Shown: positions 1 through 5,601 of the stretch, piece by piece
Numbering within the stretch: position 1 is the first letter of the stretch
How the letters are laid out: every line of letters begins with the position of its first letter
From: an uncultured Panacagrimonas sp.
GTDB taxonomy: Bacteria > Pseudomonadota > Gammaproteobacteria > Nevskiales > Nevskiaceae
Direction: 5' to 3'
Assembly (NCBI GenBank): GCA_946481265.1
Contig: CAMLNE010000196.1
Span: 1 to 8,109 of the forward strand
Length of the DNA: 8,109 nucleotides
Position numbers and translations under genes: made by a program
Notes under the pieces: model-generated
Databases searched by the model: none
What the model saw: only the letters and a program-made list of their open reading frames with translations
Told to the model about the DNA's origin: nothing

Positions 1-393
1 GGTGGCCTCAAGGTACAAGTACTGGAAGGACGCCTGGAGGCGCAGCGCATGCGCACCGTGTTGCGCATGAACCTTGATCCGCTCACGCCGCTGCCGGGTT
101 TTGCCCGCAGGGTCATCAATGGTGCGATCAGCATCACCCATACCGTGGAGTGGAACGCGGCGGATGGCAGCGGCTCAATGCAAGTGGTCGCCGCGCACCT
201 CCCCTACCGAGCGACGTCGCGCATTCGTCTCGAAGCGGCCGCGGGAGAGGCCACCGACGTCGTCTCCGACTGGTGCATAGAGTTCCGCCTGCCGCTGATC
301 GGGAATGCGCTCGAACGCATCGCCGCCGAGGAGATTCGTCTTCGGCTGCAGGCCGAGTGGAGCGCCTGCGATCACTTGATTACAGTCTCCTGA
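1..393 (+). CDS. DUF2505/SRPBCC-like protein, 3' part only
   Basis: The reading frame is open from the first base and ends at TGA 391-393, giving 130 visible residues, so the true start lies left of the window. An in-frame ATG at 49 exists, but the protein-like sequence continues upstream of it and it is probably internal. The pattern of an LPGFA-like segment, a central VEWN strand, a run of beta-strand-like sequence (IRLEAAAG, then WCIEFRLPLIG) and a final amphipathic helix with LERIAAEEI resembles the C-terminal part of DUF2505 proteins. These are small members of the SRPBCC (START/Bet v1-like) fold that bind hydrophobic ligands; their biochemical role is unknown. No catalytic residue, signal peptide or membrane segment is visible. 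A second SRPBCC gene follows 100 bases downstream, so the two may be functionally related. Family assignment is from memory of the pattern and is moderate; the coding call is stronger. Confidence 0.6.
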   Translation, partial: GGLKVQVLEGRLEAQRMRTVLRMNLDPLTPLPGFARRVINGAISITHTVEWNAADGSGSMQVVAAHLPYRATSRIRLEAAAGEATDVVSDWCIEFRLPLIGNALERIAAEEIRLRLQAEWSACDHLITVS

Positions 394-411
394 GGGTGCC
401 TTGGCATCCTC
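392..411 (+). terminator. Stem-loop at the end of the first gene, possible terminator
   Basis: GAGGGTGC (392-399) pairs with GCATCCTC (404-411), an 8-bp stem with one G-U wobble and a CTTG tetraloop. The stem begins inside the stop codon of the first gene. No T-run follows, so it is not a canonical intrinsic terminator; it may stop transcription weakly or protect the 3' end of the mRNA. Confidence 0.35.
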
Positions 412-460
412 TGCCCGGCTCGCAGGAGTACCGGAGACCCTTTCCGAGCGCGCTTTCGAC

Positions 461-481
461 CATAATATAAGGGTTTCAACC
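461..481 (+). promoter_or_regulatory. Candidate promoter/operator before the SRPBCC gene
   Basis: An AT-rich island (461-470) in otherwise GC-rich DNA contains -10-like hexamers, the best being CATAAT at 461-466, with only poor -35 candidates near 438-446. Directly after it lies the small palindrome GGTT-TC-AACC (472-481), where a repressor or activator could act on the start site. The ATG at 494 would then have a 5' leader of only about 20 bases, in which I see no Shine-Dalgarno sequence. Confidence 0.3.
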
Positions 482-493
482 TGACCCGATCTC

Positions 494-913
494 ATGACCC
501 AGCGACTGCAAATCTGCGAAACTCTGCCTCTGCCCGTCGAACTGGCCTTCTCTCGGCTGGCTGACCATCAGCGCTTGGGCGCGGCGCTGGGCCTGCCGGT
601 CAGGCGCACCCGCGACGGCGAGGGCGACGTCAACGGCCTGGGCTCGGTGCGCACCATTGGACTTCGCCCGCTTGAAGTCGACGAAACCATCACGCGGTTC
701 GACCCTCCCCGCCGTATCGACTACCGCATCACCCGCGGATCGCCGTTGCGCAACCATCGCGCCAGCGTCATCTTCTCCGCGAACGGCAGCGCAACCGAGG
801 TCACCTGGAACATCGAGTTCGATACCGCCCCGCGTCTGCTCGGGCCTGTGCTCAAGCGCGCGCTAGGCCTCGGACTGCGTCATGCCCTGCGCAAGATCGG
901 GCGGGCCGCTTGA
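494..913 (+). CDS. SRPBCC family (START/polyketide cyclase-like) protein
   Basis: This is a complete 139-residue protein. The N-terminal strand followed by a PVELAFSRLADHQRLG helix is typical of the SRPBCC fold, where an opening beta-strand leads into two short helices. The middle is a series of strands ending in TEVTWNIEFD, and the C-terminus is a long amphipathic helix (about residues 115-137, LKRALGLGLRHALRKIG) that would close the hydrophobic cavity. Members of this superfamily bind lipids, polyketides or other apolar ligands, and some are cyclases or hydrolases; nothing here identifies the ligand. No signal peptide is seen, so a cytoplasmic location is expected. ATG 494 is the only start that covers the whole fold. 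The gene sits 49 bases before the MerR regulator and could be cotranscribed with it, which would fit a ligand-binding role linked to the lipid or terpenoid catabolism encoded downstream. That link is inference. Confidence 0.75.
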   Translation: MTQRLQICETLPLPVELAFSRLADHQRLGAALGLPVRRTRDGEGDVNGLGSVRTIGLRPLEVDETITRFDPPRRIDYRITRGSPLRNHRASVIFSANGSATEVTWNIEFDTAPRLLGPVLKRALGLGLRHALRKIGRAA

Positions 914-962
914 GTCTGCCCCGGCGGCGCTTGGCATCGTGCGGAAGAACCCTGGGCATCGC

Positions 963-1745
963 ATGAACCAGGAGTTCCCTTACCGTATGGCCGAAGTGAT
1001 GCAACTCACAGGGGCGAGTCGGGAAGCGGTGCGCTTCTATGTCAATGCGGGTCTGTTGCCGGAACCGCACCGAACCGCGCGCAACATGGCCTGGTACTCG
1101 CAGCAACATATCGAGATCATCAAGCTGGTTCGTGCCTTGCAGGAAGAACAATTCCTACCGCTCAAGGCGATCAAGGCGCTGTTCGACGACGACAAGAACT
1201 TCGATTTCACGGCGCGGCAGCGCAGCATCTTCGCGAGCATGCGCGAGGAGATGGAGATTCGAGCCCGCCGCCAGCTCCCGGGTCCGAGTTCGCACGGCTT
1301 GGCCGAAGCCCTCGGGCTGAGCCACGAAGATTTCCGCGAGCTGCAACAGGTCGGGGCCATCCGCACCCACGTTGACCAGCTGACCGCAGACGAGGAAGAA
1401 ATTCTTCGGCAGTTCGCCATTCTCAGGCACAGCGGCATGACGGCCGCGAGAGGATTCTCCGCGCGGCACCTGCAGATCGTACAGGCATCGACCGATCTGC
1501 TGTTTGCCCAGGAGCTCAAGCTATTCCAGGAGTTGCTGGTGGATTTGCGCGACGACGAGATCCCTGTCCTCATGACCCGGGCGATTCCGGCCATCAACCG
1601 CATCTTCGCGGTGCTGCACGAACAAAAGCTGCGTGCATTCGTGGCGATCAACGCCCGACAGGACGCCGCGCGGCACGCCACCGGCGCCAAGCCAGCGTCC
1701 AAACCGAAAGCGAAATCAGCTCGGCGCAGCAAGGCAAGAAAATAG
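963..1745 (+). CDS. MerR-family regulator with tandem MerR-like domains
   Basis: A 260-residue likely transcriptional regulator of the operon that follows. Residues 7-75 form a classical MerR winged helix: YRMAEVMQLTGASREAVRFY, then NAGLLPEP, then AWYSQQHIEIIKLVRALQ. Residues 112-160 repeat the same pattern in degenerate form: GLAEALGLSHEDFRELQQVGAI, then LTADEEEILRQFAILRHSG. The protein thus looks like two MerR-type units joined by a linker. The region 175-235 is helical and may dimerise or bind a ligand. The C-terminal 20 or so residues are rich in Lys, Arg, Ala and Pro, like nucleoid-protein tails. Usual MerR proteins are about 110-150 residues, and LiuR-type regulators of leucine degradation are similarly short, so this is a different subgroup. 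ATG 963 is chosen because the first strand residues YR precede the next ATG (987); a longer frame from 882 would overlap the upstream gene. GGAAG at 943-947 is a rather distant ribosome binding site. No metal-binding cysteines are present, which argues for an organic, perhaps acyl-CoA, effector. Confidence 0.85.
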   Translation: MNQEFPYRMAEVMQLTGASREAVRFYVNAGLLPEPHRTARNMAWYSQQHIEIIKLVRALQEEQFLPLKAIKALFDDDKNFDFTARQRSIFASMREEMEIRARRQLPGPSSHGLAEALGLSHEDFRELQQVGAIRTHVDQLTADEEEILRQFAILRHSGMTAARGFSARHLQIVQASTDLLFAQELKLFQELLVDLRDDEIPVLMTRAIPAINRIFAVLHEQKLRAFVAINARQDAARHATGAKPASKPKAKSARRSKARK

Positions 1746-1761
1746 TTCGGTCCTAATGGGA

Positions 1762-1790
1762 GTTCGCGCCCAGACGGACGCGGCGCGAAC
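1762..1790. repeat. Perfect 9-bp inverted repeat after the regulator gene
   Basis: GTTCGCGCC (1762-1770) and GGCGCGAAC (1782-1790) are exact reverse complements separated by 11 bases. The structure starts 16 bases after the stop codon of the MerR gene. It has no T-tract, so it is either a non-canonical terminator or mRNA-stabilising hairpin for the regulator transcript, or a dyad operator. Position favours the former. Confidence 0.5.
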
Positions 1791-1857
1791 AGCCGCAAGG
1801 AGTATTCCGTTACAGGCGTCTTGCCCTGTCCCGGGTTACCGAGTCCGCGACGACATC

Positions 1858-1925
1858 GGCCGGTGGGCGCCTTTGATCGGGCCGGCGATACCTCCGTCAT
1901 TCGGCGAGGGGCCGGTATGGCGCCC
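1858..1925. repeat. Direct repeat pair in the operon control region
   Basis: The unit GGCCGGT followed by GGCGCC occurs twice, at 1858-1871 (one base between the halves) and 1910-1924 (two bases between them). The starts are 52 bases apart, roughly five helical turns. GGCGCC is itself palindromic, and the flanking bases also make GGGCGCC (1865-1871) and GGCGCCC (1919-1925) an inverted pair. The second copy ends about 33 bases before the candidate -10 element. The pair could be an operator bound cooperatively, or chance in GC-rich DNA. Confidence 0.35.
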
Positions 1926-1943
1926 GCAACTCGAGCGATTTTC

Positions 1944-1966
1944 TAACGGTTGTTTGTTATATTAAA
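1944..1966 (+). promoter_or_regulatory. Candidate promoter of the acyl-CoA catabolic operon
   Basis: A sharply AT-rich island contains TATATT (1958-1963), a good -10 match, overlapped by the inverted repeat TAAC-N8-GTTA (1944-1959). No good -35 hexamer stands at 16-19 bases upstream (the region reads GAGCGATTTT), as expected for an activator-dependent promoter. Transcription would begin near 1970, giving a leader of about 58 bases that includes the small ORF at 2000. Confidence 0.45.
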
Positions 1967-1999
1967 GCTCCCCCACGTCGCGCTGAAAGCCTTCATCTC

Positions 2000-2032
2000 A
2001 TGCCTACCCGGAAGTCGCAGAACCTCAGATGA
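2000..2032 (+). CDS. Possible 10-codon leader ORF overlapping the dehydrogenase start
   Basis: ATG at 2000 opens a frame encoding MPTRKSQNLR that stops at TGA 2030-2032. The stop overlaps the dehydrogenase ATG (2029-2031) in an ATGA arrangement, which would allow translational coupling. The same ATGA overlap joins the next two genes. The ribosome binding site is weak (GAAAG at 1984-1988), and the peptide has no run of one amino acid that would suggest attenuation. It may be coincidental. Confidence 0.25.
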   Translation: MPTRKSQNLR

Positions 2033-3195
2033 TCCTCACCGACGACCAGCGCGCGCTGCGCGACACGGCCCGGCGTTTCGCCGAACAGAAACTGCTGCCG
2101 GACTACCAGAAGCGTGAAAAGTCCGAACGCCTGGACCGCAACCTGGTGCGCGAGATGGGCGAGCTGGGCCTGATCGCGCCCGACCTGCCGGAGCAGTACG
2201 GCGGTCTCGGCGCCAGCGGCCTGACCACCGGCATCCTGATCGAACAGGTCGGCTGGGGCGACATCAATGTCAGCTACGTGCCGCTGATGGCCTCGCTGAC
2301 CGGCAAGGTGATCGCGGCGCACGCAAGGCCGGCGCTGGCGGAGTACTGGCTGCCGCGCATGATCCGCGGCGAATCCATCGTTGCCCTGGGCCTGACCGAG
2401 CCGCGCGGCGGCTCCGACGCTGCCAACCTGATGCTCAAGGCGCGGCGTGATGGCGATTGCTGGGTGCTCAATGGCGAGAAGACCTCGATCAGCTTCGCCG
2501 ACCAGGCCGACGCCATCGTGCTGTTCGCCCGCACCGGCGCGGTCGAAGACGGCGCGCGCGGCATCAGCGCCTTCCTGGTGCCGCTGACGCTGCCCGGCGT
2601 GCAGCGCACGCACTTCAACGATTCCGGCAGCAAGATCATCGGCCGTGGCTCGGTGTTTTTCGACGACGTGCGCATCCCTGCCGATCATCTGCTGGGCGAC
2701 GAGAACAAGGGCTTCGTGCAGGTGATGCAGGGCTTCGACTACAGCCGGGTGCTGATTGCCCTGCAGTGCATCGGCTCGGCGCAGGCCTCTCTGGATGAGG
2801 CCTGGGCCTACACCCAGGAGCGTGTGGCCTTCGGCGCCCCGCTGGCGCAGTACCAGGGCGTGAGCTTTCCGCTGGCGGAGTACGACACGCTGATCGCGGC
2901 CACGCGCCAGCTCTGCTACCACGCGCTGGAACTGCGCGATGCGGGCGAGGCGCATACCGCCGAGGCGGCCATGGTGAAGTGGCTCGGCCCCAAGACCTCG
3001 GTCGACACCATTCACCAGTGCCTGCTGACCTTCGGCCACTACGGCTGGTCGATGGATCTGCCGCACCAGCAGCGCCTGCGCGACGTGATGGGTCTGGAGA
3101 TCGGCGACGGCACCGCGCAGGTGATGAAGCTGATCGTGGCGCGTGAGCGCGCCGGCCGCATTGCCGTCCAGTACGCCAAGGACAGCAAGCGATGA
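2029..3195 (+). CDS. Acyl-CoA dehydrogenase, cyclohexanecarboxyl-CoA dehydrogenase-like
   Basis: A 388-residue, full-length FAD-dependent acyl-CoA dehydrogenase that should introduce a 2,3-double bond into an acyl-CoA and pass electrons to ETF in the cytoplasm. The N-terminal helical domain is residues 1-117. The beta-domain has the FAD/substrate signature LTEPRGGSD at 122-130 and NGEKTSIS at 148-155. The C-terminal helical domain has R265, FG 268-269 and Q276 of the FAD-binding segment and ends with RDVMGLEIGDGTAQ at 351-364. The Glu that serves as base in most of the family (Glu376 in MCAD) is Asp360 here. The position used by isovaleryl-CoA dehydrogenase in helix G (Glu in the DYERV-type motif) is Ser239. 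Overall wording, including GDGTAQ and SFADQADA, recalls AliB-type cyclohexanecarboxyl-CoA dehydrogenases rather than LiuA. ATG 2029 fits the family N-terminus; GGAAG at 2010-2014 is a weak ribosome site. The gene overlaps the next one by ATGA. Family is certain; substrate is not. Confidence 0.93.
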   Translation: MILTDDQRALRDTARRFAEQKLLPDYQKREKSERLDRNLVREMGELGLIAPDLPEQYGGLGASGLTTGILIEQVGWGDINVSYVPLMASLTGKVIAAHARPALAEYWLPRMIRGESIVALGLTEPRGGSDAANLMLKARRDGDCWVLNGEKTSISFADQADAIVLFARTGAVEDGARGISAFLVPLTLPGVQRTHFNDSGSKIIGRGSVFFDDVRIPADHLLGDENKGFVQVMQGFDYSRVLIALQCIGSAQASLDEAWAYTQERVAFGAPLAQYQGVSFPLAEYDTLIAATRQLCYHALELRDAGEAHTAEAAMVKWLGPKTSVDTIHQCLLTFGHYGWSMDLPHQQRLRDVMGLEIGDGTAQVMKLIVARERAGRIAVQYAKDSKR

Positions 3196-3977
3196 GCGAT
3201 GCTGTCATCGTCCGCGTCGAGTCGGGTGTCGGCATCCTCGAACTGGCGCGGCCGGAGAAATTCAACTGCCTGTCGATGGCCGCCTGGGACGCCATCGGTG
3301 CTGCGCTGACGCGCTTCGAGCAGCCGGGTTCAGGCGTGCGTGCGCTGCTGATCCAGGCCCAGGGCAAGCACTTCTGCACCGGCGCCGACCTCGACGAGGT
3401 ACAGGGCAAGCGGGACGACAAGGCCCTGCTGGCGGCGTTCCTCGCCTGCGGCCATCGCGTGCTGCGCGCGATGGAAGCCAGCCCCCTGCCCGTCGTCGCG
3501 GCCTGTCAGGGCCTGTGCCTGGCCGGCGGGCTGGAGCTGATGCTCGGCGCCGACGTGGTGTTCGCCGCGCACGGCGCGCGCTTCGGCGATCAGCACGCGC
3601 AGTTCGGGCTGGTGCCCGGCTGGGGCGGCAGCCAGCGGCTGACGCGGCTGGTCGGTCTGCGCCGCGCGATGGACCTGTATTTCAGCGCCCGCTGGATCGA
3701 CGCCGATACCGCCGCGGCCTGGGGCCTGGTCAGCGAGGTGGTGGAACCCGAAGCCCTGCATGCGCATGCGCTGGCCTGGTGCACCAGCGCCGCCGAGCGC
3801 AGCCGTTCCGGACTCGCGCTCATGAAGCGCCTGGCACGCCAGGGCCTGGATCTGCCCTTGGCCGATGGGCTGGCGCTCGAGCAGGACCTAGCCGCGCAGG
3901 CCTTGCTCGAAGATGACGTCAGCGAGGGGCTCGCCGCCTTCAGTGCGCGACGCAAGCCGCAATTCAGGGGACATTGA
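3192..3977 (+). CDS. Enoyl-CoA hydratase/isomerase family protein
   Basis: A 261-residue crotonase-fold enzyme of normal length. In this operon its likely job is to hydrate the carboxylated enoyl-CoA (a glutaconyl-CoA type intermediate), the role of LiuC or AtuE in related pathways. Oxyanion-hole segments are visible at FCTGADL (61-67) and CLAGGLEL (109-116), and the helix after the second one is intact. Of the two catalytic glutamates of classical hydratases (Glu144 and Glu164 in the rat enzyme), the first is kept as Glu115. The second falls in FGDQHAQFGLVPGWGG (131-146) and is replaced by His135. Family members with a D-x-H or T-H motif here are common among poorly characterised EchA-like proteins, so the activity may be hydration by an altered mechanism, isomerisation or something else. 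The start codon overlaps the upstream stop (ATGA), implying translational coupling. The C-terminus ends in the usual RKPQF-type motif. Confidence 0.9.
   Translation: MSDAVIVRVESGVGILELARPEKFNCLSMAAWDAIGAALTRFEQPGSGVRALLIQAQGKHFCTGADLDEVQGKRDDKALLAAFLACGHRVLRAMEASPLPVVAACQGLCLAGGLELMLGADVVFAAHGARFGDQHAQFGLVPGWGGSQRLTRLVGLRRAMDLYFSARWIDADTAAAWGLVSEVVEPEALHAHALAWCTSAAERSRSGLALMKRLARQGLDLPLADGLALEQDLAAQALLEDDVSEGLAAFSARRKPQFRGH
3966..3971 (+). promoter_or_regulatory. Ribosome binding site that fixes the carboxyltransferase start
   Basis: AGGGGA lies inside the last codons of the hydratase gene, 11 bases before ATG 3983 and only 2 bases before the alternative TTG 3974. The spacing favours the ATG, although TTG would create a TTGA overlap like those upstream. 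Confidence 0.55.
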
Positions 3978-3982
3978 CGCCG

Positions 3983-5590
3983 ATGGGCATCCTGTCGTCG
4001 CGGGTCGCCACGCGCAGCGAGAATTTCGCACTCAACCAGGCCGCTTACGCCCAACGCATCGCCCACCTGCACGCACGCCGCGCCGAGGCGCGCGCCGGCG
4101 GGCCGGAAAAAATGCGCGCCAAGCACCTGGCGCGCAACAAGGTGCTGCCGCGGCATCGGGTCGAACTGCTGATGGACCCGGGCTCGCCCTTTCTGGAACT
4201 CGGCGAACTCACCGGCGACGGCCGCTACGAGGGCGTGTCCCCCGGCGCCGGCATCATCACCGGCGTCGGCCTGGTATCGGGGCGGCCGTGCATGATCATC
4301 GCCAACGACGCCACCGTGAAAGGCGGCACCTACTTCGGCCTGACTTGCAAGAAGCACGTCCGCGCACAGGCCTTCGCCTGGCAGCACCGCCTGCCCTGCA
4401 TCACCCTGGTCGACAGCGGTGGCGCGTTCCTGCCCGACCAGGCCAACATCTTTCCGGACGATGGCCAGTTCGGTTCCATCTTCCACAACCAGGTCGGCAT
4501 GTCCGGCGACGGCATTCCGCAGATCGCCGTGGTGATGGGCCCCTGCACCGCCGGCGGCGCGTACATACCGGCGCTGTGCGATGAGGTCGTGATCGTGCGC
4601 GGCCAGGGTTTCATGTACCTGGGTGGCCCCGAACTCACGTTCGCCGCCACCGGCGAGACCGTGGACGCCGAATCGCTCGGCGGCGCGGCCATGCACTGCA
4701 GCCGGAGCGGCGTCACCGACCATATCGCGGAGGACGACCGCCACGCCCTGCTGATCGCGCGCAACATCGTGCGCGAACTGGGACAGCTGCCGCCATCGAG
4801 CCGCAAGCAGGAGCCCTCGCGGCCACCGCGCTTCGATCCGGCCGAGATCCACGGCATCGTCTCGCGCGATCCGAAATACCCGACCGACACGCGCGAGATC
4901 CTGGCGCGGCTGGTGGACGACAGCGAGTTCCAGGAGTTCAAGCCGCTCTACGGCGAGACGCTGCTGACCGGCTTCGCGCGCATCCACGGCTACGAGATCG
5001 GCATCCTGGCGAACAACGGCGTGCTGTTCCCGGAAAGCGCGATGAAGGGCACGCACTTCATCAACCTGTGCTGCCAGCGCAACATCCCGCTGCTGTTCAT
5101 GAGTGACGTCACCGGCTTCATGGTGGGCGCCGACGTGGAGCAGGCCGGCATCGCCAAGCACGGCGCCAAGATGATCACCGCGATGAGTTCAGCGCGCGTA
5201 CCCAAGTACACGCTCAACATCGGCGCTTCGTACGGCGCCGGCTATCTGGCGATGTGCGGGCGCGCGTTCAAGCCCACGGCCATGTTCGCCTGGCCCAATG
5301 GCCGCTCCGGCATCATGGGGCCGGACCAGGCCGCGATGGTGTTGTCGCTGGTGCGCGAAGCCAATCTCAGGATCGAGAAGAAGACCTGGACCGACGAGGA
5401 ACGCGAGGCCTTCAAGGCCCCGGTGCGCAAGATCTACGAAGAACTCCAGGACGCCCACAACTTCGCCGCCCACGGCTGGATCGACGGCGTGATCGCGCCG
5501 CTGGAAACCCGCGGCACGCTGGCCCTGCTGCTGGAACTCGCCGCCCGCGTGCCGGCGCAGAAGACGCAGTTCGGCGTGTTCCGCTTCTGA
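3983..5590 (+). CDS. Acyl-CoA carboxylase, carboxyltransferase (beta) subunit
   Basis: A 535-residue carboxyltransferase that moves CO2 from carboxybiotin to an acyl-CoA; it would form an alpha/beta holoenzyme with the next gene product. Length and layout equal methylcrotonyl-CoA carboxylase (MCC) beta. The N-terminal crotonase-like half has NDATVKGGTY (108-117), LVDSGGAFLPDQ (142-153) and TAGGAY (189-194, first oxyanion hole). The C-terminal half has VTGFMVG (376-382), AKHGAKM (391-397), GASYGAGY (414-421, second oxyanion hole), AWPNGRSGIMG (436-446) and the closing FGVFRF. Against the MCC pattern as I recall it, several conserved spots differ: GAFLPDQ instead of GANLPRQ, TYFGLTCKK instead of TYYPLTVKK, and GAGYLAMCGR instead of GAGNYGMCGR. 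It does not match geranyl-CoA carboxylase clearly either. The substrate is probably a 3-methyl-branched enoyl-CoA but could be larger or cyclic. The gene starts 5 bases after the hydratase stop. Confidence 0.92.
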   Translation: MGILSSRVATRSENFALNQAAYAQRIAHLHARRAEARAGGPEKMRAKHLARNKVLPRHRVELLMDPGSPFLELGELTGDGRYEGVSPGAGIITGVGLVSGRPCMIIANDATVKGGTYFGLTCKKHVRAQAFAWQHRLPCITLVDSGGAFLPDQANIFPDDGQFGSIFHNQVGMSGDGIPQIAVVMGPCTAGGAYIPALCDEVVIVRGQGFMYLGGPELTFAATGETVDAESLGGAAMHCSRSGVTDHIAEDDRHALLIARNIVRELGQLPPSSRKQEPSRPPRFDPAEIHGIVSRDPKYPTDTREILARLVDDSEFQEFKPLYGETLLTGFARIHGYEIGILANNGVLFPESAMKGTHFINLCCQRNIPLLFMSDVTGFMVGADVEQAGIAKHGAKMITAMSSARVPKYTLNIGASYGAGYLAMCGRAFKPTAMFAWPNGRSGIMGPDQAAMVLSLVREANLRIEKKTWTDEEREAFKAPVRKIYEELQDAHNFAAHGWIDGVIAPLETRGTLALLLELAARVPAQKTQFGVFRF

Positions 5591-5601
5591 CGGGCACGCC
5601 G

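Noticed and set aside
882..962. Upstream extension of the MerR regulator from ATG 882
   Set aside because: It would overlap the SRPBCC gene, and the added residues do not resemble a MerR N-terminus.
1037..1900. 287-codon open frame on the minus strand opposite the MerR gene
   Set aside because: The product is rich in Ser, Arg and Cys, as expected for an antisense reading, while the plus strand has clear MerR motifs.
1746..2028. A protein-coding gene in the intergenic region between regulator and dehydrogenase
   Set aside because: Open frames here are extensions or shadows with no start signal or protein-like composition; regulatory DNA explains the stretch better.
1993..3066. 357-codon open frame on the minus strand
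   Set aside because: It is the antisense shadow of the acyl-CoA dehydrogenase, with low-complexity composition and no family motifs.
3974..3982. TTG 3974 as start of the carboxyltransferase
   Set aside because: The Shine-Dalgarno-like AGGGGA is only 2 bases away, while ATG 3983 has suitable spacing. The TTGA overlap keeps it as a minor alternative.
3590..5161. 523-codon open frame on the minus strand
   Set aside because: It lies opposite the well-supported hydratase and carboxyltransferase genes. Its His/Ala/Arg/Gly-rich product shows no recognisable domain; long antisense frames are expected in GC-rich codon usage.
5254..5601. Upstream extension of the carboxylase alpha subunit giving 783 residues
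   Set aside because: The extension reads Arg/Gly-rich out-of-frame sequence inside the beta gene. The family N-terminus starts at ATG 5602.
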